The translations under genes and the position numbers were made by a program. The notes under the pieces were generated by a model. The model saw only the letters and a program-made list of their open reading frames with translations. It did no database searches and had not been told where the DNA came from. Shown in pieces: positions 43,110 to 50,621 of a stretch of DNA of 64,000 nucleotides. Position 1 is the stretch's first letter, and each line of letters starts with the position of its first letter. Source of the stretch: Acidovorax sp. sic0104 (GTDB lineage: Bacteria > Pseudomonadota > Gammaproteobacteria > Burkholderiales > Burkholderiaceae_C); assembly GCF_019219095.1 (NCBI RefSeq), contig NZ_JAHUWH010000003.1, forward strand, positions 248,001 to 312,000, given 5' to 3'.

Positions 43110-43969
43110 CCCCCAGCGGACTCCCCCATCCATGGCGCATGCGCCAGCACGCGGACTCCTCCACCGGCACCACCGCCCGCAATGCGCTGCGGTACTGGCT
43201 GTGCACCCTGTGGCTTGTCATGGCGTGCGCGGCGCCAGCCCGCGCGGCGACTCCGCTGATGATCTGGCCGGTGGACCCGATGATCACCGAGCAGCAACAG
43301 GCGGTTGCGGTGTGGGTGGAGAACCGGGGCGTGGCTGCGGTATCGCTGCAGGTCCGCGTGATGGATTGGAGCCAGACCGAGGGCGAGGAGTTTCTGTCGT
43401 CCCAGAAAGAGATCTTGGCCAGCCCTCCGATCAGCGTGATCCCCCCTGGCAAGCGGCAGATGATCCGCCTGATCGCGTCGCACCCCGTGCCGCCGGAGCT
43501 GGAGGTGGCCTATCGCGTGCTCATCGACGAATTGCCTGCGCCAGACAACGAAGCGCAAGCCACCACACAGGACGCAGCCGGCATGGGCATCCGGCTGAAG
43601 GTGCGCTACGCCATACCCCTGTTCGTGTATGGGAGCGGCGCGCAGCCCTTCAGGGCCACGCATTCCCAGGCGCTGCGCAGCGGCAAGGGCAAGCCGCTGC
43701 CGCCCGATCTCACCTGGACTACGGTCAAGGAAGGCAAGGTGCACCGCCTGGTGGTGCGCAACAAGGGCAGGGGCCACGCTCGCATCACCGCAGTGCGCTG
43801 GGGCACCCGGGCGCCGCGCCCCGACATCACCGTCAACGAAGGGCTGATGGGCTACGTGCTGCCCAACAGCCAGATGAAATGGGACCTGGAAGCGCCCCCG
43901 CCCGGCGACCCGGTGCTCAAGGCGAACATCAACGGGCATGAGACCCTTGTGCCCCGTGGTGCGGAATGA
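43103..43969 (+). CDS. periplasmic pilus chaperone (CsuC-like)
   Basis: 288 residues. A signal peptide (WLCTLWLVMACAAPARAA) precedes a two-domain PapD-like chaperone: PLMIWPVDPMITEQQQAVAVWVENRG and the pre-G1 strand IPPGKRQMIRLI, and YRVLIDELPAP. In addition it has GMGIRLKVRYAIPLFVYG. It should hold pilin subunits until usher delivery. The ATG at 43103 overlaps the previous stop; MRQHAD at 43139 is an alternative. Its end overlaps the usher start by 32 bp. Confidence 0.92.
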   Translation: MVTPSGLPHPWRMRQHADSSTGTTARNALRYWLCTLWLVMACAAPARAATPLMIWPVDPMITEQQQAVAVWVENRGVAAVSLQVRVMDWSQTEGEEFLSSQKEILASPPISVIPPGKRQMIRLIASHPVPPELEVAYRVLIDELPAPDNEAQATTQDAAGMGIRLKVRYAIPLFVYGSGAQPFRATHSQALRSGKGKPLPPDLTWTTVKEGKVHRLVVRNKGRGHARITAVRWGTRAPRPDITVNEGLMGYVLPNSQMKWDLEAPPPGDPVLKANINGHETLVPRGAE

Positions 43970-46424
43970 GCGGCCATCCCTGTGGGTCCGAGCCGGGCGT
44001 GCGCTGGTGGCAAGCACCCTCGTTCCAGCGCAGATATCCGCCGACACCGTGACCGCACCGGCAGCGCCTGCATCGAATCCGGTGCCCGCAGGCGCGCCGG
44101 GACTGCATGCTCTGGCGGTTCCGCCCACCGTGCCGGCCCAGCCCGCCCGGGACGCCCCGGGACCTGTTCGGTCCCCACCGCCGGGTGCGTCCCTGCTGTA
44201 TCTGGACGTGCAGGTCAACGGCCAGGCCCAGGGACAACTGGTGGAGGTCGTGCACAACGGGGACGACTTCGAGATCGAAGCCGAAACCCTGCGGCGCATG
44301 CATATCCACAACGGCCAGCCGCGCAACACCCGCCTGGCCGTGAACCGGCTGCCCGGGGTGACACTGGAATACGAGCCGCTCACGCAGCAACTTTTGCTGT
44401 CCGTGCCGCCCCAGTGGCTGCCCATGCAGCGGCTGGCGGACGAAACGCCGCAGGAGTTCCCCGGCAGCAGCGCCGGCACTGGCTGGCTGCTGAACTACGA
44501 CCTCTACAGCACGCATTCGCGCAGGCACTCCTTGACCTCCGTGTGGTCGGAGCAGCGCTATTTCAGCCCCGAAGGCGTGGTTTCCAACACAGGACTGGTG
44601 CGCATGCAGGTGCGTGACGCGAGCCGCGGGTATGTGCGTTTCGACACGCGCTGGACGCGTACCGACACGGGGACAGCCAGCGAGGCGATCTACGGAGACA
44701 TCGTCACCGGCGCACTGCCCTGGAGCACCTCGGTACGCCTGGGCGGGGTGCAATGGTCGCGCAACTTCGGGGTGCGGCCCGATCTCGTCACCTACCCCTT
44801 GCCCCAGTTCGCCGGGCAGGCGGCCGTGCCATCCGCCGTGGACCTGTTTCTCAACGGATTCAAGGCATTCAGCCACCGGGTGGCGCCCGGCCCTTTCACG
44901 CTCAGCGAGATGCCGCTGGTCAGCGGCGCAGGAACGGCTTCGGTGGTCACGACGGATGCGCTGGGCCGGCAGGTGTACACCACCATCCCGTTCTACGTGC
45001 ACCGCGAGTTGCTGCGCCCGGGCTGGACGGACTACTCGCTGTCGCTGGGCGCCCTGCGCCGTGACTACGGAGTGCGCAGCTTCTCGTACGGTCGGCCTGT
45101 CGGCACGGGCGTGTACCGCCAGGGGCTGTCGGACCGCATCACGCTGGAAGCCCAGGCCCAGGTAGGCAAAGGCCTCGGTGTGGCGGGCGTTGGAGGGCTG
45201 GCGGGGCTCGGCATGATGGGCATCGCCAATGCGTCGATCACCCGAGGCTACACGTCGCTATCGGGCAGCGGCTGGCAATACAGCACCGGCTGGCAGTACA
45301 ACACGCAGCGCGCTGGGGTCTCCATTCAGCAAAGTGGCCGCACGGCCCGCTTTGGCGACGCCAGCACCTACGCGGACGACCGCTACCAGTTGCCCCGGCG
45401 CACCCGCCAGCTGAACCTCAGCTGGACGCTGGGCAACGGAGCCGTCACGGCCGGCTGGCTGGACACGCGCAGCGCCCGCAGCGAGCGCAGCCGCATCGCA
45501 TTCGCCAGCTACAGCGCTCCTTTGCGCAGCAACACCTACCTTACCGTGACCGCCGGACGCACGCTGGAGACCGGCGAGAACCAGTTGCGCCTTCAATTGA
45601 CATACTTCCTGGGCGGCAGCTCCACCGTGCAGGTGGCGTCGGGCAAGACACACGGCTCCACTCAGACCTACGCCAGCTACCAGCGCTCCCTGCCGACCGA
45701 AGGCGGCTGGGGATGGAACGCGTCGCACACATTGTCCGGGGGGCCCGAGCGATACGGCCAGGCCGCTGTGCAGTTCCGCAACGGCACGCTGGCCCTGGAG
45801 GGCGGCGTGAGCACCAGCGCAGGCCAGACCATGCAGTGGGGAGGGATGGCCGGGTCGCTGGGCATGATGGATGGTCATCTGTTTGCGGCCAACCGGGTGC
45901 ACGACGGCTTTGCCCTGGTGTCCACCCAGGGCATGCCCGATGTGCCCATCATGTACGAGAACCAGCTGGCCGGCTACACCAACGCGCAGGGCTATCTGCT
46001 GGTGCCCAGCGTGCCCGCGTACTACGCAGGCCGCTATGCCGTGGACCCGCTCACCCTGCCGGCCGACGTTGACATCCCGGCGCTGGAGCGGCGCATGGCC
46101 GTCTCGCGCAATGCCGGCATGCTGGTCAAGTTGCCCGTGCTCAAGATGCGCACGGCCACCATCACTCTGGTGGACCAAGACGCCAAACCTGTGCCGGCTG
46201 GCAGCATGGTGCACCACACGCCCGGGGGCATGCACACCGTGGTGGGATGGGATGGCGTGGTGTACCTCACCGTGCTGCACCCCCACAACCAGTTGGTGGT
46301 GCGCACGCCCGAAGGCCCCGAATGCCGGGCGGAATTCAGCGAGGCCGACTACATGGCGGCACGAGACTTCGTCGTTCGATGTGCGAAGGCCGCAAGCCCC
46401 CCGCCCCAAGGAGCCCAGCGTTGA
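43938..46424 (+). CDS. outer membrane usher (CsuD-like)
   Basis: 828 residues, normal usher length. The order is signal region, N-terminal chaperone-binding domain (LYLDVQVNGQAQGQLVEV), 24-strand barrel with plug, and C-terminal domains. Characteristic segments are FLNGFKAFSHRVAPGPFTLSE, VVTTDALGRQVYTTIPFYV and the closing GWDGVVYLTVLHPHNQLVV. It catalyses subunit polymerisation and secretion. Its signal region has two possible starts; MRPLCPV (43938) is used. It is coupled to the tip-subunit gene through a TTGA overlap. Confidence 0.93.
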   Translation: MRPLCPVVRNERPSLWVRAGRALVASTLVPAQISADTVTAPAAPASNPVPAGAPGLHALAVPPTVPAQPARDAPGPVRSPPPGASLLYLDVQVNGQAQGQLVEVVHNGDDFEIEAETLRRMHIHNGQPRNTRLAVNRLPGVTLEYEPLTQQLLLSVPPQWLPMQRLADETPQEFPGSSAGTGWLLNYDLYSTHSRRHSLTSVWSEQRYFSPEGVVSNTGLVRMQVRDASRGYVRFDTRWTRTDTGTASEAIYGDIVTGALPWSTSVRLGGVQWSRNFGVRPDLVTYPLPQFAGQAAVPSAVDLFLNGFKAFSHRVAPGPFTLSEMPLVSGAGTASVVTTDALGRQVYTTIPFYVHRELLRPGWTDYSLSLGALRRDYGVRSFSYGRPVGTGVYRQGLSDRITLEAQAQVGKGLGVAGVGGLAGLGMMGIANASITRGYTSLSGSGWQYSTGWQYNTQRAGVSIQQSGRTARFGDASTYADDRYQLPRRTRQLNLSWTLGNGAVTAGWLDTRSARSERSRIAFASYSAPLRSNTYLTVTAGRTLETGENQLRLQLTYFLGGSSTVQVASGKTHGSTQTYASYQRSLPTEGGWGWNASHTLSGGPERYGQAAVQFRNGTLALEGGVSTSAGQTMQWGGMAGSLGMMDGHLFAANRVHDGFALVSTQGMPDVPIMYENQLAGYTNAQGYLLVPSVPAYYAGRYAVDPLTLPADVDIPALERRMAVSRNAGMLVKLPVLKMRTATITLVDQDAKPVPAGSMVHHTPGGMHTVVGWDGVVYLTVLHPHNQLVVRTPEGPECRAEFSEADYMAARDFVVRCAKAASPPPQGAQR

Positions 46425-47425
46425 AACCAACCCGTGTACTGCTGGCCTGGCAGCCTTTTTTTCACGCACGGAAGGCATCCACGTGGCGCTGGTTGCGTGG
46501 GGCATTGGCACTCGCCCTCGTTATTTGCTCGCTGCCGGCGGCGGCGGTGTGCACCCCCGTGGAGAGCAGCGGCGTACTGGGGTCGCACCCCTCGCAACGG
46601 GTGCGCACGGGCACCCCCATCACGACCACGGCGGATTTCCGGTTTGGTTGCGGCACCGTGGTACTGGCCGTGCTCTCGACGCCCGCGCTCAAGGCCAAGA
46701 TCACCACAGCCACCACGGGGCTGACCCTCAAGAAAACCACCGACACCGCCATCACCGTGCCTTACGAGCTCACGCCCGTGGGCGGTGGCACGTTCACGCA
46801 GGGACTGCTCATCATCGACCTCAACAGCAGCAACGTGGTGTCGCTGCTGAGCAACAACCAGGCCATCATCAACCTGAAGATCACCACGCTCACGGGTGCC
46901 AATGTGCCTGCCGGTACGTACACGGACAACATCACCGTGAACTGGACATACGCCAACATCTGCGAAGGCATCGCCGTGGCCAATGCCTGTGTGGGCAACC
47001 TGCGCACGGGCAGCGTGGACCGCACCATCACCGTGACGCTCGTCGTGACAAACGACTGCACCATCACAGCGCCGGACGTGCAGTTCGGCACTGCCCCCCT
47101 GCCCGGCGCGTTCAACACTGTGGCGCAGAACATCACGCTGCTGTGCACCAAGGGAATGGCTTACACGGTAGGGCTGGACCCGGGCATCTACGGCAGCGGC
47201 GCCCGGCGCCAGATGGCCAGCGGAGCCAATCGGCTGCAGTACAACATCTTTCGGCAGGACCAGTCCGTCTGGGGCCATCTGGGCAGCGCGCGCGTTGCCA
47301 ACTTGGGCCTGGCCGATGGTTTAACGCCCCACGTGATTCCGTACACCGCCACCATCTATGCCGACCAGCCCGCAGTGCCGCAAGGCAGCTACACCGACAG
47401 CGTGAAAGTCGATGTGCAGTTCTGA
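46421..47425 (+). CDS. two-domain SCPU tip adhesin (CsuE-like), TTG start
   Basis: 334 residues. The start is TTG (46421-46423) overlapping the usher stop as TTGA, with AGGAG eight bases upstream; no ATG fits. The signal peptide ends in LPAAAVCTP. Two SCPU domains follow: the first around 45-190 (GLTLKKTTDTAITVPYEL) and the second from about 205 to 334, ending SYTDSVKVDVQF. Two-domain subunits at the end of a Csu operon are the adhesive tip. It is the last gene of the pilus operon. Confidence 0.88.
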   Translation: MKPTRVLLAWQPFFHARKASTWRWLRGALALALVICSLPAAAVCTPVESSGVLGSHPSQRVRTGTPITTTADFRFGCGTVVLAVLSTPALKAKITTATTGLTLKKTTDTAITVPYELTPVGGGTFTQGLLIIDLNSSNVVSLLSNNQAIINLKITTLTGANVPAGTYTDNITVNWTYANICEGIAVANACVGNLRTGSVDRTITVTLVVTNDCTITAPDVQFGTAPLPGAFNTVAQNITLLCTKGMAYTVGLDPGIYGSGARRQMASGANRLQYNIFRQDQSVWGHLGSARVANLGLADGLTPHVIPYTATIYADQPAVPQGSYTDSVKVDVQF

Positions 47426-47528
47426 AACCTGCCAGGAGGCCGCGAACCGCATCACAATATCCCGACCGTACACCGCCCCGGTCCACCGGGGCATTGCATT
47501 GCCACAATCGCTGCGAAAAGGAAGAACC

Positions 47529-48332
47529 ATGAACGACCCGGCCTTTCGGAAACACGCTTGGCTGCTTTGCCTGCCATTGTTGGTGAACCCCCTGGGTACC
47601 CAGGCCCAGACGCAGGACCAGTTGGTGGACCTGCGCTCCAGCGGCGGCTACAACTCCTACCGCCTGGCGGACGACGTGACCCAGGTCGACCTGGTGGAGC
47701 AGACGCAAGGCGCCTGCCGTTTCAACCGCACCTGGGGCTATGACCTCACCAACCGCGAACTCTGGACCAACGGCGGCTGCGGCGGCCGTTTCAAGGTGTC
47801 GCACAGCTACGCCGCCGGCAGCAACAACGGCAGCGGCTCCAACGCCGGAGCGGCCGTCGCCGCGGTTGCGGCCATCGCAGGCATTGCACTGCTGGCCAAC
47901 CACAACCGGCATGACGACGACCGGCGCCCGGAGTACCCGGACCCCGGCTACGGCGGCCGTGGTGGCGAGATCCGTGTGGATGGACGCCTGTGCCTGGATG
48001 TGCGGGGAGGCAAGTTCCAGCCGGGCACCACCCTGCAGGTATACGAATGCAATGGCACTGCCTCCCAGCGGTTTGCCGTGGGACGCGGCGGCGAGATCCG
48101 CGTGCGCGACCTGTGCGTGGATGTGGACCGCGGTGACCCGCGTGACGGAGCCCGGGTGGTGCTTTGGTCCTGCTCCGGGTCGCGCAGCCAGAGCTGGGGT
48201 ACGCGCGGCGGCCAGATCGTGAGCAACCTCAACGGCAAGTGCCTGGACGTCGAGGACGGCCGCCTCCGACCGGAAGCACCCGCCATGGTGTGGTCCTGCA
48301 ACCGCAGCCCCAGCCAGCGCTGGTGGTGGTAA
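47529..48332 (+). CDS. secreted DUF3011 and ricin-type lectin protein
   Basis: 267 residues. A signal peptide (to about 26) is followed by a DUF3011-like domain with CRFNRTWGYDLTNRELWTNGGCGGRF. Next there is a Gly/Asn-rich linker (GSNNGSGSNAG), a hydrophobic helix (AVAAVAAIAGIALLA), and a beta-trefoil lectin with three repeats marked by LCLDV, LCVDV and KCLDV and SQRF/SQSW/SQRW. Such domains bind sugars. A DUF3011 domain joined to a trefoil lectin is unusual. Its place after the pilus operon suggests, but does not show, a surface role. Confidence 0.85.
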   Translation: MNDPAFRKHAWLLCLPLLVNPLGTQAQTQDQLVDLRSSGGYNSYRLADDVTQVDLVEQTQGACRFNRTWGYDLTNRELWTNGGCGGRFKVSHSYAAGSNNGSGSNAGAAVAAVAAIAGIALLANHNRHDDDRRPEYPDPGYGGRGGEIRVDGRLCLDVRGGKFQPGTTLQVYECNGTASQRFAVGRGGEIRVRDLCVDVDRGDPRDGARVVLWSCSGSRSQSWGTRGGQIVSNLNGKCLDVEDGRLRPEAPAMVWSCNRSPSQRWWW

Positions 48333-48358
48333 CACAAGAAGGACCGGAAGGAAGCACC

Positions 48359-48943
48359 ATGAACATGCCCCACTCTGAAGCAGCCACCGCAAGCCGTGAC
48401 GTGCAGCCCTTCATGGCCGCACGCAAGGCCTATCTTGGACGGAGGGCCATTGGCCTTGGCATTGCCCTTGCCGTGGCGGGGATGGCAGTGTCCACCCGCC
48501 TGCACGCGGCCGATGCGCCTGTCTCATCCCCTGCAGTGCCGCAGAGACCTGCAGCCGCCGCGCCGGGCGACGCCCACAAGCCAGCCGCAAAATCACGCGG
48601 GCAACGTCTCCAGGCCATCTGCTCCGCCGCAGACCTGAACCACGACGGGACCGTGTCGCTCGACGAGTTTCACCAGGACATCGTTCAAAGCTGGCACAGC
48701 CTCGGACCCGACGCTGCAGGCTACGTGAATCTCGCACAACTGGCCCAGGTGCCGCGCATCGGCAAGGGCCGCTTGAAGCGTCTGGCTGCGAGCGACAAGG
48801 ACGGTGACGGCAAGCTGTCCTTCAAGGAGGTCGTAGAGACCCGCATGGCCTATTTCGAGGCTGCGGACACGAACCAAAACGACGAGTTGTCGATCCAGGA
48901 GTGCGTGACCTACGAACGCCAGCGGCGCGCCGGCAAGCAGTAG
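48359..48943 (+). CDS. exported EF-hand calcium-binding protein
   Basis: 194 residues. The ATG follows GGAAGGAA. A hydrophobic segment (GLGIALAVAGMAVSTRLHA, about 32-50) preceded by a long n-region serves as signal. Three EF-hand loops follow: DLNHDGTVSLDE, DKDGDGKLSFKE and DTNQNDELSIQE. The first two have all calcium positions; the third has Asn and Asp at less usual sites. It probably acts in the periplasm or outside the cell. It lies 26 bp after the lectin gene and may share its transcript. Confidence 0.85.
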   Translation: MNMPHSEAATASRDVQPFMAARKAYLGRRAIGLGIALAVAGMAVSTRLHAADAPVSSPAVPQRPAAAAPGDAHKPAAKSRGQRLQAICSAADLNHDGTVSLDEFHQDIVQSWHSLGPDAAGYVNLAQLAQVPRIGKGRLKRLAASDKDGDGKLSFKEVVETRMAYFEAADTNQNDELSIQECVTYERQRRAGKQ

Positions 48944-48972
48944 CCAGGGCTTTTCCGCTCCCCAGGCCACGG

Positions 48973-48978
48973 GATAAT
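48973..48978 (+). promoter_or_regulatory. -10-like GATAAT upstream of the TAXI gene
   Basis: GATAAT at 48973-48978 in an otherwise GC-rich stretch, 156 bp before the start codon at 49134. It matches the hexamer ahead of map but here would give a leader of about 150 nt. No clear -35. Confidence 0.35.
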
Positions 48979-49133
48979 CGTGATCCTGCGGCCAGCGATG
49001 CAGCGATGCAGCGCTGCCGGACTGTCCCTGCCAGCATCGAACCCGCAGGTGCCGCCAACGCGGCAGATGCAGCCAGCGCCCATGCAGTGAAGGCACTGCC
49101 ACCATCACGCGCCGATCTCTACACCGACCACCC

Positions 49134-50486
49134 ATGCCCCAGGCCTTCCGAAACACCTTTCTGACACTGCGCGACCTCATCGCCTCTGCGGGGCCGCTGG
49201 CCTTCCTGGCGGTGGGCCTGTTGATGCTCGCCTATTGGTGGCTCAACCCCAACCCGCCCAAGAAGGTCACGCTGGCCACCGGCCCAGCACAAAGCGCATA
49301 CGAGGAGTTCGGCAAGCGCTATCAGAAAGCCCTGGCGGTGGACGGAATCGAGGTGGTGCTGCTGCCCAGCGACGGCTCTTCGCAGAACCTGCAGTTGCTG
49401 CGGGAAGGCAAGGCCGATCTGGCGTTCGTGCAGGGCGGCACGGCCCAGTTGCTGCCCGACGATGCCGACCAGCCCCTGTCACTGGGCAGCCTCTTCGTGG
49501 AACCCGTCTGGGTGTTCTACCGCACCGATGCTGCCGAGAGCCACTACAACACGCCCCGGCTCGACAGCCTTCGCCAACTGCGCGGTTGGCGGGTGAACGT
49601 AGGCTCCGAAGGCAGCGGCGTGCCCAAGCTGATGGAAACGCTGCTGGAAGCCAACAAGGTCGACCCTGGCGCCGTGAAAATGGTGCGACTGGAACAGACA
49701 CCGGCCACCATGGACTTCCTGGCAGGCAGGCTCGACGCACTGGTGTTCGCATCCGCGCCCGAGTCGCTGATGGTGCAAATGCTGCTGCAAACGCCAGGGG
49801 TGCAGTTGCTGGACTTCGCGCAGCACGAGGCCTATGCCCGGCGTTTTCCGTTTCTCACGCCCGTGACGCTGCCGCGCGGCGTAGTGGACCTGGCGGCCAA
49901 TGTGCCGACGCGGGACGTGCGGCTGGTGGCCTCCACCACATCCTTGCTGGCGCGCGACGGCACGCATCCGGCGCTGCTCACGCTGTTTGCCCAGAACGCA
50001 CAAAAGCTGCACGGGGGCTCGGGCTGGTTCAACCGAGCACGCGAGTTCCCCAACTCGCGTGCCAGCGAGCTGCCCATCGCCAAGGAAGGCGATCGCGCCA
50101 TGAACGAGCCCGTGCCGATGCTGCAGCGCTACCTGCCGTTCTGGATTGCCAACCTGATAGAACGCATGTGGCTGGTGCTGGGCATCTTGCTGGCCGTGAT
50201 GCTGCCGCTGTCCCGCGTGGTCCCGCCGCTGTACCAGTTCCGGGTGCGCTCGCGCGTGTTCCGCTGGTACGGCAGACTGCGCGAGATCGAGAACGACATG
50301 GAAGCGGGGCGGTCGGATCCCGCCACCCTGATCACGGCCCTGGACACTTTGGAAGCGCAGGCCGAGAAGGTCAGCGTGCCCTTGTCGTACGCGGACGAGC
50401 TATACGCTCTGCGCAGCAACATCCACCTGATCCGCAAAAAGCTGCTGCGCCTGCAGGCCGGAGGCCCTGCCGCGCAGGGCGCATAG
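49134..50486 (+). CDS. membrane-anchored TAXI-family TRAP solute-binding protein
   Basis: 450 residues. It has a membrane helix instead of a cleaved signal (LAFLAVGLLMLAYWWLNP, 22-39). The TAXI domain runs from 43 to about 320: VTLATGPAQSAYEEFGKRY, KADLAFVQGGTA and VNVGSEGSGVPKLMETLL. A second helix lies near 340-360 (LVLGILLAVMLPLS) with a cytoplasmic coiled tail. Classical TAXI proteins are free in the periplasm and work with a DctQM permease; the tethered form in this family and the lack of a permease gene nearby suggest a sensor or alternative partner. Confidence 0.88.
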   Translation: MPQAFRNTFLTLRDLIASAGPLAFLAVGLLMLAYWWLNPNPPKKVTLATGPAQSAYEEFGKRYQKALAVDGIEVVLLPSDGSSQNLQLLREGKADLAFVQGGTAQLLPDDADQPLSLGSLFVEPVWVFYRTDAAESHYNTPRLDSLRQLRGWRVNVGSEGSGVPKLMETLLEANKVDPGAVKMVRLEQTPATMDFLAGRLDALVFASAPESLMVQMLLQTPGVQLLDFAQHEAYARRFPFLTPVTLPRGVVDLAANVPTRDVRLVASTTSLLARDGTHPALLTLFAQNAQKLHGGSGWFNRAREFPNSRASELPIAKEGDRAMNEPVPMLQRYLPFWIANLIERMWLVLGILLAVMLPLSRVVPPLYQFRVRSRVFRWYGRLREIENDMEAGRSDPATLITALDTLEAQAEKVSVPLSYADELYALRSNIHLIRKKLLRLQAGGPAAQGA

Positions 50487-50621
50487 ACCGAGACGGTTGC
50501 CGCGGCAGGGTCGCTCGCGGGAGAAAGGAGCACGGACGCAGCGTCTTCAGTGCCACCGTCACCGCAGAACTGGATAGCCAGTCGGCATGCCTGGATGCAT
50601 GCCTTGAGCACAATGCGCCGC

